Source: an uncultured Alphaproteobacteria bacterium (lineage in GTDB: Bacteria > Pseudomonadota > Alphaproteobacteria > RF32 > CAG-239). From it: a DNA stretch of 35,610 bases. Made by a program: the position numbers and the translations under genes. Positions 23,799 to 32,807 of the stretch are shown piece after piece. The notes beneath the pieces were generated by a model that saw only the letters and a program-made list of their open reading frames with translations, had not been told where the DNA came from and made no database searches. Each line of letters begins with the position of its first letter. Within the stretch, counting starts at the first letter, position 1. Location of the stretch: assembly GCA_944393215.1 (NCBI GenBank), contig CALXZL010000012.1:1-35610 (forward strand), written 5' to 3'.

Positions 23799-24451
23799 AA
23801 GCTCTCCAATTTCTTTAACATTTTTGCAGCTGCTTCCTGTTCTGCCAATTTCTTATTTTTACCCTTGCCTTTTTCCGGAGACAAGCCGTCTATTTCTACC
23901 GAAATGTAAAAAATCGGTTCATGTTCACTACCTTTTCTTTCCTCTAATTTATATACCGGAACACCATGCCCTTTGGCATGTGATACTTCTTGCAATTTGG
24001 TTTTGGCATCTTTAGGCGGAGCAACATTTTTATCTATCAGCTCCTTCCAATGCTCATTAACAAATTCTATGGCTCGGTCACAATCGGAATCTATATATAT
24101 GGAACCGATTACCGCTTCGCATACATCACATAATACATTTTCATTATCTCTGATTTCTTCATTGGCTACAATCATATATTTGTCAAGTTCCAATCTCTTG
24201 GCTATCATTGCAACCGTTTCTTTACATACCAATGCCGTGTGTCGCTGTGATAAACTGCCTTCCGGTTCATGCGGAAAGATTTTGTATAATAATGCCGCTA
24301 TCGTCAATCCGAGGACTCTATCTCCCAAAAATTCTAATCTTTCATAATTCTTGTCTACGTCTGATGATATACTGCTGTGTGTCAATGCTTGTTTTAACAA
24401 GCCTTTGTTTTTATAGCTGTAACTTAAAATTTTTTCTAAATTTTCTATCAT
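23795..24451 (-). CDS. rnc: Ribonuclease III
   Basis: 218 residues from ATG at 24451; I chose this over the in-frame ATG at 24478 because it begins MIENLEKIL directly before the family's first helix and has AAGGT upstream. The endonuclease domain shows the signature ERLEFLGDRVLGL, with the second metal-binding acidic cluster in DVCEAVIGSIYID. A double-stranded RNA-binding domain (KTKLQEVSHAKGHGVPVYKLEE onwards) follows. It processes rRNA precursors and cleaves structured RNA. Overlaps era by 4 bases. Confidence 0.95.
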   Translation of the reverse strand: MIENLEKILSYSYKNKGLLKQALTHSSISSDVDKNYERLEFLGDRVLGLTIAALLYKIFPHEPEGSLSQRHTALVCKETVAMIAKRLELDKYMIVANEEIRDNENVLCDVCEAVIGSIYIDSDCDRAIEFVNEHWKELIDKNVAPPKDAKTKLQEVSHAKGHGVPVYKLEERKGSEHEPIFYISVEIDGLSPEKGKGKNKKLAEQEAAAKMLKKLESL

Positions 24452-24550
24452 ATTTGTTATACCTTGTATGTAAAACACAAGGATAAAAGCCTATAAATTT
24501 TTGCAAAAATTTATCTGCTTTTTCCTATTCTCCTTATCTTTGGTCTTGAG

Positions 24551-25279
24551 TTAATCTATTTTATCAAAAAGTCGGTTCCACCGAATCTTTTTGGGCCAGG
24601 TCCACGGTAAATACCAAGCCCCTTCATCATTATGTGAATAAAACAGAAAGCGCGCCTTTCCGACTAAATTTTCCGCCGGAACAAAACCAACGCTGATTCG
24701 GCTGTCATCCGAACGATCTCTGTTATCTCCCATAACAAAATAATTGTCCTTGGGGATGGTTATCTCCGGCATATCGTCTGCCGGTTCATAGTCAGATATC
24801 TCTATTATTTTGTGTTTTTTTCCTTCCGGCAATGTCTCTTCATATTGGTGGAATCTTTCTGCATTGCCTTTGGCATCTCTAAGCACAAAATCTTCCAGCG
24901 CTTCTCTTTCCAGAATTTTGCCGTTGATATAGACTCTGCCTTTTTCTAATTTGATTTTATCTCCGGGCATCCCGATTATTCGCTTGATAAAATCCGTGCG
25001 ATTGTCTTTAGGAAATTTGAAAACAACCACATCACCTCTTTGCGGCTTATCTTCCCATATTCTGCCGTCAAACAGCGGCAGACTAAACGGAAATGAGTGT
25101 TTGGAATAACCATATGTATATTTGGAGACAAACAAATAATCGCCGACATATAATGTCGGATACATCGAACCAGACGGTATTCTGAACGGCTCAAATAAAA
25201 ATGTGCGAATCACTACGGCTATGGCTATGGCTATCACTACGGTTTTGAGTGTATCCATAAATCCTTCATCTTTTTCCAT
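24551..25279 (-). CDS. lepB: Signal peptidase I (first copy)
   Basis: 242 residues. One N-terminal membrane helix (about 8-28) anchors the periplasmic catalytic domain. The nucleophile box is PSGSMYPTL and the general base lies in FIKRIIGMPGDKI; box E is GDNRDRSDDSR. It removes signal peptides from exported proteins, of which this window has several. AGAGGTAATA precedes the ATG. It lies 154 bases after a second, shorter paralogue and 99 bases before rnc, in the conserved lepB-rnc-era order. Confidence 0.95.
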   Translation of the reverse strand: MEKDEGFMDTLKTVVIAIAIAVVIRTFLFEPFRIPSGSMYPTLYVGDYLFVSKYTYGYSKHSFPFSLPLFDGRIWEDKPQRGDVVVFKFPKDNRTDFIKRIIGMPGDKIKLEKGRVYINGKILEREALEDFVLRDAKGNAERFHQYEETLPEGKKHKIIEISDYEPADDMPEITIPKDNYFVMGDNRDRSDDSRISVGFVPAENLVGKARFLFYSHNDEGAWYLPWTWPKKIRWNRLFDKID

Positions 25280-25316
25280 TATTACCTCTTTTTTTGTCTT
25301 TTATAAAAAGATGACA

Positions 25317-25362
25317 CCTCTTTGGAAATTAATTTTAAACTTAAAAATAATTTCTAACGAGG
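25317..25362. promoter_or_regulatory. AT-rich hairpin between the two lepB genes
   Basis: A 14-base arm starting GAAATTAATTTTAA (25325-25338) pairs with the downstream arm ending in TTTC at 25354 with one mismatch, flanked by CCTC/GAGG. On the minus strand it lies in the untranslated region ahead of the downstream lepB and could be an attenuator, a processing site or a weak terminator. No T-run follows. Confidence 0.4.
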
Positions 25363-25433
25363 CATCGCGTTTACATACTAATCTTTATTTTGTTCTTGGC
25401 AACAAATATTTTACCTTTTAACAAAACTTTAGA

Positions 25434-26078
25434 TTATTCCTTCAACAAAAGTTTTCCGATTAAATTTTCATATGGAATTAATCCTAAACTTCCTCGGCTG
25501 TCTTCCGATTGATCGCGATTGTCTCCCATAAAATAATAATAACCTTCAGGAACCGTTATTTCTTCAATATTATCAAGCAATTTATCATCTGAAAGTTCTA
25601 TGATTTTATGCTTTGCTCCTCCCGGTAACAACTCTTCATACATGTTATATATCCATAAATGTCGACGATTATCCGAATATTCATATGTTCCGAGATATGT
25701 TCTTTCCACCATTGCTCCATTGATAATCAAACGACCGCTCTTTACTTCTATTCTGTCTCCGGGAACACCTATTATCCTTTTGACATAGGGCCAGCGCGCT
25801 CGCGGATGCGTCGATTTAAATACCACAATATCTCCTCTTTGCGGAAACCGCCCAAATATTCTTCCTTCCTCCGGAAGCGGATTGTTAAACGGAAACGAAT
25901 AGTGAGAATAGCCATAATTATATTTGGTAACAAAATCAATTTCCCCCGATTGCATGGTCGGGAGCATGGATATGGAATATATCTTAAACTTTTCAAATAT
26001 AAACAAACGAATCAGTATTGATAAAACAATACCTATTATCAGGACTTTGAAAATGTGAAATTTTCGTTTTTCTGCCAA
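25434..26078 (-). CDS. lepB: Signal peptidase I (second copy)
   Basis: 214 residues, from a TTG start at 26078 with GGAAG just upstream; a later start would remove the membrane anchor (about 10-30). Catalytic boxes are present: SISMLPTM for the serine, YVKRIIGVPGDRI for the lysine and MGDNRDQSEDSRG. It is about 28 residues shorter than its neighbour at 24551 and differs in the serine box (SIS instead of SGS), so the two probably differ in substrate preference. It begins 13 bases after acpS. Weak TTG start and close spacing suggest low, coupled expression. Confidence 0.9.
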   Translation of the reverse strand: MAEKRKFHIFKVLIIGIVLSILIRLFIFEKFKIYSISMLPTMQSGEIDFVTKYNYGYSHYSFPFNNPLPEEGRIFGRFPQRGDIVVFKSTHPRARWPYVKRIIGVPGDRIEVKSGRLIINGAMVERTYLGTYEYSDNRRHLWIYNMYEELLPGGAKHKIIELSDDKLLDNIEEITVPEGYYYFMGDNRDQSEDSRGSLGLIPYENLIGKLLLKE

Positions 26079-26091
26079 AGCTTCCGTCCGG

Positions 26092-26496
26092 TCAGATTTT
26101 TTCTATAATGACAAATGCCTGCGCCCAGGGATAATCATCACTCATGGATATATGCAAACTGACATTGCCGTTTTCACACTGTTTTTCCGCATGTTTCAGA
26201 GCTCCGCCGCTTAAACGAAGCGTCGGTTTGCCTGATGCCAAATGTCTTATTTCTATATTCTTCCAAAAAACGCCTTCGCGAAAACCCGTTCCCAAGGCTT
26301 TGGAACAAGCCTCTTTAGCGGCAAATCTTTTGGCTGCCATACTGCCGTATTCTTTAGCTGATATATCTTGTCTTTTGGACATTTCGCTCAGCTCATATTT
26401 GGTGAATATTTTATTCAAAAAGCGTGGGCCAAATTTTCTGATTGTTTCTTCTATTCGGGAAATGTTGGCTATATCACTTCCGACACCGACTATCAT
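26092..26496 (-). CDS. acpS: Holo-acyl-carrier-protein synthase
   Basis: 134 residues, family-typical. AcpS transfers phosphopantetheine from CoA to acyl carrier protein, activating it for fatty-acid synthesis. Visible motifs are GVGSDIANISRIEE at the N-terminus (the metal-binding Asp), the FAAKEACSKALGTG helix with its conserved Glu, and HISMSDDYPWAQAFV near the C-terminus. Lies 20 bases after spoT and 13 before the shorter lepB. Confidence 0.95.
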   Translation of the reverse strand: MIVGVGSDIANISRIEETIRKFGPRFLNKIFTKYELSEMSKRQDISAKEYGSMAAKRFAAKEACSKALGTGFREGVFWKNIEIRHLASGKPTLRLSGGALKHAEKQCENGNVSLHISMSDDYPWAQAFVIIEKI

Positions 26497-26516
26497 CTTC
26501 TTCTCCGTTTTCTCTT

Positions 26517-28661
26517 CTATTGATTGGCTCGCGAGACATAAGAGACCACTTTTGAGGCTCTCAAGGCTGCTATTATGTCCGTTAAATGTTTTAAATCTTT
26601 TACTTCTATGTCTACCAACAACTCAAAATAACTTATGGTGCGGTTGACGATGTTTAAATTGGATATGTTTCCGTTATATCTTGCAACAACATTGGAAAAT
26701 TCTCCCAATGAACCCGGCTCATTGGTCAACATTACCTTTAACCTGCCGGTATGAACACCTTCTTGAGAGGCTTCGTCTCCCCATGATATATCTAACCAAC
26801 GCTCCGGTTCATCCGCATATTTTTCTAACTGTTTACAATCTATTGTATGAACGGCAACTCCTTTTCCGGTTGTTACAATTCCAACTATTCGATCTCCGGG
26901 CAACGGATGACAACAACCTGAAAAATGTACCGCCATCCCAGGTATCAACCCATTTATTTTCAATTCTTCTTTTTTGTTTTTGCGTAAACTTTTCTTAAAG
27001 ACTGGTTTTAACGAATTTACTACTTTTTCTAATTTTGACTGCTTGTATCCGGGATATACGGCGCGCAAAACATCCCAACCGCTTATCAAACCTTCTCCGA
27101 CTTTGGCATAAATGTCATCGATTGACTCTGCTTCAAAATTAGGCAACACATTGACCAAACCTTTATCTGAAAGCTCTAAATTTTCGCCTTTGAACGTTCT
27201 TTCCAGGGTTTGTTGTCCCATTTCTATAAACTGTTCGCGCTTATGTGCTCGAACGTATCGACGAATCGCCGCTTTTGCCTTGCCTGTTACTACAAATCTT
27301 TCCCACTCGGTTGACGGATGTTGCGCTTTTGAGGTTAAGACTTCTACCTGATCTCCGTTTTGCAAAACGGTTCTGAGCGGACGAATCTCTCCGTTAATCT
27401 TTGCTCCGACGCATGTATCACCCACTGATGAGTGTACCGCATAGGCAAAATCTACCGGCGTGGAATTTATCGGTAAACCTATCAAGTCTCCCTTCGGGGT
27501 AAAGCAAAAGACTTGGTCATTATACATTTCCAGTTTAGTATTTTCCAAAAATTCTTCCGGATTGGATGCTTGTTCCAAAATTTCCAATAATTCTCTTATC
27601 CACTTGAAATTTCTACCGACTACTCTTTCTCCCTGCTTATATGCCCAGTGCGCGGCAACACCTTTTTCTGCAACTTCGTGCATTTCATAGGTTCTGATTT
27701 GGATTTCAATTCGGGTATTTTCCGGTCCGATTACTCCGGTATGAATAGATTTGTAGCCATTGGGTTTTGGCGTGGATATATAATCTTTAAAACGGCGCGG
27801 TACCATGTGATATTTGCTGTGAACAACACCTAATGCCTGATAACAGGTGGTCACATCATCAACGCATATGCGAAACGCCATAATATCGCACAGTTGCTCA
27901 AACGTGGCATTTTTCTGCTGCATCTTACGCCAAATGGAATATGGTGTTTTTTCTCTTCCGGTTATGGTTGCCTTAATTCCGTTCTCTTCCATATCCTTTT
28001 GCAAACGCTGGATAATTTTGGGGACAAGATTATTGCCTTGTTCTCGCAAGAAATTCAGACGAGCAACGATTGAATCGTGGGCTTCTTTGTGCAACTCCGC
28101 AAATGCTATTTCTTCAAGTTCGCTTTTTACTTCCTGCATGCCTATTCTTTCTGCCAAAGGCGCATAAATATCCAATGTTTCTTTGGCTATGCGGGCACGC
28201 TTTTCCGGAGCACAAAAATGAAGTGTGCGCATGTTATGCAATCTGTCTGCCAGCTTTATAAGCAAAACCCTTATATCTTCCGACATCGCCAATAATAATT
28301 TGCGGAAATTTTCCGCTTGTTTTTTATTGGCGGACTTTTGCTCTATCATTGCCAACTTGGTGACGCCATCGACAATTTGCGCAACTTGTTCACCGAAAAG
28401 ATTTTTGATTTCTTCAATCGACGTATCGGTATCTTCTACCGTATCGTGCAATAAACCGGCAATGATTGAAGAACAATCCAGTTTGAATTTGGTTAATATA
28501 CCGGCAACTTCAACAGGATGTGAATAGTACGGATCTCCCGAAGCTCTTAACTGCGCTCCGTGTTTTTTCATTGCAAAAACGTATGCTCTGTTCAGAGCAT
28601 CTTCATCCGCATCGGGATCATAAGATTTTACTAAATCTACCAATTCGTACTGTCTTAACAT
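26517..28661 (-). CDS. spoT: Bifunctional (p)ppGpp synthetase/hydrolase (RSH)
   Basis: 714 residues with the complete long-RSH layout: an N-terminal HD hydrolase (GLLHDTVEDT at about 66-75), a synthetase domain (about 235-350, with GYKSIHTGV and IEIQIRTYEMHEVAE), a TGS domain (about 390-450, FTPKGDLIGLP) and a C-terminal ACT domain (about 640-712). It makes and degrades the alarmone (p)ppGpp in response to starvation. It follows rpoZ, as in many Alphaproteobacteria, but a terminator lies in between. GAGG sits 5 bases before the ATG. The single RSH in this cluster is likely the cell's main one. Confidence 0.96.
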   Translation of the reverse strand: MLRQYELVDLVKSYDPDADEDALNRAYVFAMKKHGAQLRASGDPYYSHPVEVAGILTKFKLDCSSIIAGLLHDTVEDTDTSIEEIKNLFGEQVAQIVDGVTKLAMIEQKSANKKQAENFRKLLLAMSEDIRVLLIKLADRLHNMRTLHFCAPEKRARIAKETLDIYAPLAERIGMQEVKSELEEIAFAELHKEAHDSIVARLNFLREQGNNLVPKIIQRLQKDMEENGIKATITGREKTPYSIWRKMQQKNATFEQLCDIMAFRICVDDVTTCYQALGVVHSKYHMVPRRFKDYISTPKPNGYKSIHTGVIGPENTRIEIQIRTYEMHEVAEKGVAAHWAYKQGERVVGRNFKWIRELLEILEQASNPEEFLENTKLEMYNDQVFCFTPKGDLIGLPINSTPVDFAYAVHSSVGDTCVGAKINGEIRPLRTVLQNGDQVEVLTSKAQHPSTEWERFVVTGKAKAAIRRYVRAHKREQFIEMGQQTLERTFKGENLELSDKGLVNVLPNFEAESIDDIYAKVGEGLISGWDVLRAVYPGYKQSKLEKVVNSLKPVFKKSLRKNKKEELKINGLIPGMAVHFSGCCHPLPGDRIVGIVTTGKGVAVHTIDCKQLEKYADEPERWLDISWGDEASQEGVHTGRLKVMLTNEPGSLGEFSNVVARYNGNISNLNIVNRTISYFELLVDIEVKDLKHLTDIIAALRASKVVSYVSRANQ

Positions 28662-28765
28662 GGAGCCTCAGCTATTTACATACATACCTATTTTGAATAT
28701 TACAGAAATTGTTGTAATACTACAATAAAAAAAATTAAAATTTATTAAAACCCCCTGCCGTAACC

Positions 28766-28796
28766 TACAAAAAAAGAGGCTTTGCAGCCTCTTTTA
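28766..28796 (-). terminator. Terminator after rpoZ
   Basis: AAAAGAGGCT (28772-28781) pairs with AGCCTCTTTT (28786-28795) around a four-base loop. Read on the minus strand it is followed by a T-run, about 20 bases past the rpoZ stop. Confidence 0.85.
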
Positions 28797-28814
28797 CTTT
28801 TTTAATCGGATTTT

Positions 28815-29297
28815 TTATTCTTCATCATAATCATCCATAGAATCGGATCCGAAATCTACCCCGTCTCCATAGCCTAAATCATCATCTAAATCAACATTAT
28901 CTTCACCTTCTACTTCTGATGATAAGTCTATGTCCTCATCCTCTCCGTGAACTTGCATATTATCAGCCAAATCCGTTTCCAACAACAAACCGGAGAATTG
29001 TTCATCCAAATCGGACAATTCTTTTTCTGCTGCCATAATTTCGAGTTCTTCTTCTTCCGGCTCCTCTACTTCTACATATTTTTGTAAGCCCATTACCAAA
29101 GATTTTTGCAACTCTTCTATGCTGACTGTTTCATCTGCTATTTCGCGCAATGCAACAACCGTATTTTTATCATTATCTCTTGCAACCGTAATCGGCGCTC
29201 CGGAGGCTATATCTTTTGCTCGTTGTGCGGCAACCATTAATAATTCATAACGATTGGGGATTTTATCTATGCAGTCTTCAACAGTAACGCGTGCCAT
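28815..29297 (-). CDS. rpoZ: RNA polymerase omega subunit with a long acidic tail
   Basis: 160 residues. The omega core [28 protein letters not shown] and the following [17 protein letters not shown] are typical; omega helps beta-prime fold and, with it, responds to ppGpp. Omega is normally about 90-130 residues; here roughly 80 extra residues form an Asp/Glu-rich C-terminal tail ([14 protein letters not shown], then several acidic clusters). AAGGTGAA precedes the ATG and a good promoter lies upstream. The core call is firm; the tail's role is unknown. Confidence 0.95.
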   Translation of the reverse strand: MARVTVEDCIDKIPNRYELLMVAAQRAKDIASGAPITVARDNDKNTVVALREIADETVSIEELQKSLVMGLQKYVEVEEPEEEELEIMAAEKELSDLDEQFSGLLLETDLADNMQVHGEDEDIDLSSEVEGEDNVDLDDDLGYGDGVDFGSDSMDDYDEE

Positions 29298-29343
29298 CTT
29301 ATTTTCACCTTAAATAAATTGCTATTAAACAAAATTATTCATA

Positions 29344-29372
29344 CTTATACATATTCTCTTTTCTAATTGCAA
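29344..29372 (-). promoter_or_regulatory. rpoZ promoter
   Basis: Read on the minus strand: TTGCAA (29372-29367), a 17-base spacer, and TATAAG (29349-29344), about 46 bases before the rpoZ start. The spacing is optimal. The TTGCAA -35 resembles the TTGCAC used before tyrS. Confidence 0.5.
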
Positions 29373-29431
29373 TAAATTTTTATAAAAAAATGTATTTTTA
29401 TTATTTTAACCTTTTATATTTACTCTTTTTT

Positions 29432-30688
29432 TTAATAATGAACCGCTATCGGACTCGAGACTAACAAATATTTCATCTTTTTAAATTTTTCATCCAATAT
29501 TTTTCGATTCTTTTTTACTTCAATCACGTCGCTCATCGGTGCTTTATACATTTCTAATATCCCTTGTATCGTAGACATTTGAAAAGCTTGACTCTGCATA
29601 TTGAAACTTCTTATTTCCGGCATATAAAGACCTTTGGCAAAAGCGTTAAGCTCTTTTATGGTATTGCGATTGATTTTTGATACTCGATATGCTTTGATGG
29701 TTTTGTCACAGGTATATGCCCAGGTATTCAGCGTGAAACCTTTTTTCCCGACTATTTTTAAAAATTCGTTGGCTTTATCGTCACCTAACATCTTTATCTT
29801 TTGGATTAAACGTTGGCAAGGATTGACCTGGTCCTTCATTTGATTGTTATTTTTTATGCCGCTGCCGTTTTCAACCTCATACATATCCAAAAAGATTCCG
29901 GCGTTAAAAGTATTCAAAAAATTGCTGTCGCGATTTCCAAACTCGGCAACACCGTCCAGCGTATCGGCGAATGCTTTGACATCTGCAGAAGTCAACAGGC
30001 TGGTTTGTGTCGGCTCTAAAGTCCGAAAGTCGCTGCGTGTGATTTTTTTTGCCTTTTCTTGCCCCGGAAAAAATTTTTCTACCGGAACTAATTTTTTTAT
30101 CTTTTTATAAAATTCTTCATCATATTCAACTTTCGGATAGCTGGGATACATGTTGGGGATCTCTCTCCGCGGAAAATTTTGCGGCCATGCTTCCGGCATC
30201 AATATGAAATATAAAGACGGCGATAAAAATTCCAAATCGGGAATATCTGCCAACTGCGGTGCTATTCGATCGGGAAATTTGTTTTTAGTCTCTTTAATTC
30301 CGGGAAGATTCAGTATCTTTTCGGGAATGCCCGGAACCGTATGCATATACGGACCGATATACGGATAAATCTCTTTGGGAACGTTTGCCAACATTTCCAA
30401 CAGCATTTCTTCTTCCTCAAACGGAATCCTTTTTTCTCGATTGCCGTTAGCGGTTATCCTTATGCGAAAAATTTCATCAAATATCTCACTGATATTCCAG
30501 CCATAATCATATTTCCTGTCATAAAATGCATCCGGATTTGCATATTTTTTTGCCAATTCTTCATATGTCGGCACCGGAGCGTCTATATCTATTTTATAAT
30601 ATTTGGCATAATCCTGCGGCGCCAATGCTTGGGCATCCGCCGTAAAAATCAGACCTAATAAGCAGAGAAATATTATATTTTTTTTCAT
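29432..30688 (-). CDS. Hypothetical secreted protein
   Basis: 418 residues with a signal peptide (cleavage expected after AQA at residue 21). No family recognised. The mature protein is rich in Pro/Tyr/Glu in its first half (IDIDAPVPTYEELAKKY, MYPSYPKVEY) and helical and Lys-rich in the second. It has only two cysteines (NPCQ and YTCD), which could form one disulfide in the periplasm. Its ATG overlaps the stop of the DUF4139 gene (ATGA), so the two proteins are co-translated and may act together. Downstream lies the rpoZ promoter region, with no obvious terminator. Confidence 0.8.
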   Translation of the reverse strand: MKKNIIFLCLLGLIFTADAQALAPQDYAKYYKIDIDAPVPTYEELAKKYANPDAFYDRKYDYGWNISEIFDEIFRIRITANGNREKRIPFEEEEMLLEMLANVPKEIYPYIGPYMHTVPGIPEKILNLPGIKETKNKFPDRIAPQLADIPDLEFLSPSLYFILMPEAWPQNFPRREIPNMYPSYPKVEYDEEFYKKIKKLVPVEKFFPGQEKAKKITRSDFRTLEPTQTSLLTSADVKAFADTLDGVAEFGNRDSNFLNTFNAGIFLDMYEVENGSGIKNNNQMKDQVNPCQRLIQKIKMLGDDKANEFLKIVGKKGFTLNTWAYTCDKTIKAYRVSKINRNTIKELNAFAKGLYMPEIRSFNMQSQAFQMSTIQGILEMYKAPMSDVIEVKKNRKILDEKFKKMKYLLVSSPIAVHY

Positions 30689-32124
30689 TTTGTGCGGCTT
30701 ACCCTTACCGTATAGGTTAAAACTTTATTTGCTTGCGGTTGTAAATCAAACTGCCAGCGAAGCGTTGATGAATTTTTGTTTTCGCTCGGGATATTTTCTT
30801 TGAGAAGTTCCCAGTTATTATATAAATTTTGCTCATATACAATTTTTCCCGGTCGCGGCGATACATTTTTGAAATTGATTTCTACCTGATATTCATAAAT
30901 ATCTTTGGATATAACTTTGATATCTTTTATCTTTCCATCGGCATAAATATCAAACGCCTGTCCAATGCTTAACTCGGCTTTTTCTCCGACTGCCGTTTGC
31001 GATATCTTGTTCTCCCCCAGAAAGACCATGTTTTTATTATTATGATTTTCGTAAAAGCGCATCATTCCCGCAGGTAACGGCTGCCCCAAATTATATTGTT
31101 TTTCATTTATCAGCTTAAAGACAATATTCGGATGCTTCTTTTCAAATTCGCTCTTTGTTCCGCCCAATCCCAAATATAACGGAGAGTTGAAGCGATATTC
31201 TTTTTCATACTGAACTTTTTGCAAATTCATCAGGCTGATTTGTTTTGATTGTTTGTCTTTCAATGTGGTCTTGCGCGGTAAATTATACATATAATAATCG
31301 GAAACGCTTTCCGGTAAGCTGCCCGTTGCAGATACTGTATCTACCATGGCATTTTCTGCGCGAATCGCTTTTGCCATCATCATCGGGCGAATAACGCCTC
31401 CGTCCGAAATATGATTAACACTGCCCGAAATGAGGCGAACGTCCGCTTTTTCATAGTCTGTTCCAGTCTCGTTTCTTATGGTTATCCATGTATTTAATTC
31501 CAGTTCATTTTCCGAAATGATTTCGGCAACATAATCTGCCTTCCAACTCAAACCATTGGTTAAATAGGTGAGTTTCAGGTCTTTTTCTCCCGTCTGCTGA
31601 CTTTCCAAATCGGCAACCAATGTCGGTTTCACTCTTAAATTTTCGGGAACCGTGTCATATATAATTCTTCCCGGAAATGCCGTCTCAACGCCATATGCAA
31701 ATTTTAGTACCGGACTGCCATAATTGCTACTCAGTAGCGTTGCTTTATCAAAGATTGTTTCTCCGTTGCTCGGATTTTGAACTGCCGTTTTGACTTCTTT
31801 GCCGACAAAACTGTTCAACATATTTTGCCCTGTTAGCAAATTGTAATCATAATTTTGTTCCAGAACGCTTATGCCTTTTCCGCTCAAAAAAGCACTCTCC
31901 GCCTGTATTGAACTGGCAACACCGGCAAATGCCACCTCATTGTTGCCTTTTTGCAACATCACTTTACGCGTATCTTGTATCAATCCGAGGTTATTATTGT
32001 AAATACTGACTATCATGTCGGTGTTTTTGTCTTGATCAACCAAAAGTTCCGACGCAACCGCATATTTACCGCTTATTGCCATGATGCTTAATGCCATGAT
32101 TAAATTTGCACTTCCGATACGCAT
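30685..32124 (-). CDS. DUF4139 domain exported protein
   Basis: 479 residues with a signal peptide (cleavage after AVA, about residue 24). The beta-rich sequence contains the DUF4139 landmarks: VSIYNNNLGLIQDTRKVML near the N-terminus, KLTYLTNGLSWKADYVAEI in the middle and a C-terminal strand set ending LTYTVRVSR. DUF4139 proteins are periplasmic or surface proteins of unknown function. A strong AAGGAGG site precedes the ATG. It is first of a two-gene operon with the unknown secreted protein and diverges from gcrA with 149 bases between them. Confidence 0.87.
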   Translation of the reverse strand: MRIGSANLIMALSIMAISGKYAVASELLVDQDKNTDMIVSIYNNNLGLIQDTRKVMLQKGNNEVAFAGVASSIQAESAFLSGKGISVLEQNYDYNLLTGQNMLNSFVGKEVKTAVQNPSNGETIFDKATLLSSNYGSPVLKFAYGVETAFPGRIIYDTVPENLRVKPTLVADLESQQTGEKDLKLTYLTNGLSWKADYVAEIISENELELNTWITIRNETGTDYEKADVRLISGSVNHISDGGVIRPMMMAKAIRAENAMVDTVSATGSLPESVSDYYMYNLPRKTTLKDKQSKQISLMNLQKVQYEKEYRFNSPLYLGLGGTKSEFEKKHPNIVFKLINEKQYNLGQPLPAGMMRFYENHNNKNMVFLGENKISQTAVGEKAELSIGQAFDIYADGKIKDIKVISKDIYEYQVEINFKNVSPRPGKIVYEQNLYNNWELLKENIPSENKNSSTLRWQFDLQPQANKVLTYTVRVSRTK

Positions 32125-32190
32125 AAATTCCTCCTTTTTCTTATCTCGGCTTCAATATAATCTATATTTTATAAAAAAAGAAGTGATAAT

Positions 32191-32219
32191 TTGTTAATAT
32201 TTCTAGACTCGCTTAAATT
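32191..32219 (+). promoter_or_regulatory. Candidate gcrA promoter with a GANTC site in the spacer
   Basis: TTGTTA (32191-32196), a 17-base spacer and TAAATT (32214-32219), about 55 bases before gcrA. The spacer contains GACTC (32206-32210), a GANTC site, the target of the alphaproteobacterial CcrM methyltransferase. GcrA is known to respond to GANTC methylation, so self- or cell-cycle control is possible. Confidence 0.4.
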
Positions 32220-32273
32220 ATTGCAATATAAATATGGATAAGTTGAGTTTATGTAATGAGAAGGAGTGATAAA

Positions 32274-32774
32274 ATGGCTTGGACGGAAGAAATGGTTGAG
32301 CAACTCAGAGAAATGTGGAAACAAGGTTTGACCACAGGTGAAATCGGTAAACGTTTGGGTGTGTCTAAAAACTCTATTGTCGGCAAAGTGCATCGCTTGG
32401 GACTTTCAGGTCGTCCTTCTCCGATTAAGAAAAAAGAGACTGCTGCTTCCGATAATGCAAAAAAAGATCCTGCTTCTCAGGCAAAGCCCAGCAAAAGCAA
32501 AAATGAGAAAATTGCTGCAGCAAAAAAAACAGAACCCGAATCTGAGCTAATAGAAGACATTGTCATTGAAGAAAAAATTGAAATTGTTCCGCCTTCTTAT
32601 CCTCAACGTTCCGATAAAACTTCTCTTACCGATCTGGACAATCATACTTGTCGTTGGCCCATCGGTGATCCCAAAGATGAAAATTTTCATTTTTGCGGCA
32701 AAAAAGTTCGCATCGGTCAGACTTATTGTGACGAGCATGCTGCCGTTGCTTATGTTAAAGCCGTTAAAAAATAA
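32274..32774 (+). CDS. gcrA: Cell-cycle regulator GcrA
   Basis: 166 residues from ATG at 32274, which gives the canonical start MAWTEEMVEQL and has AAGGAG 9 bases upstream; an in-frame ATG at 32256 would add six residues and is less likely. The N-terminal helix-turn-helix (IGKRLGVSKNSIVGKVHRLGLSGRPSP) and the C-terminal CRWPIGDP...FHFCGKKV...TYCDEH region are both conserved GcrA features. GcrA binds sigma-70 and GANTC-methylated promoters. A Lys/Ala-rich linker joins the domains. motA begins 33 bases after it, with no terminator visible between them. Confidence 0.95.
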   Translation: MAWTEEMVEQLREMWKQGLTTGEIGKRLGVSKNSIVGKVHRLGLSGRPSPIKKKETAASDNAKKDPASQAKPSKSKNEKIAAAKKTEPESELIEDIVIEEKIEIVPPSYPQRSDKTSLTDLDNHTCRWPIGDPKDENFHFCGKKVRIGQTYCDEHAAVAYVKAVKK

Positions 32775-32807
32775 TTTCTCTTCTTTATATTATAAGGAAT
32801 ATAGCTT

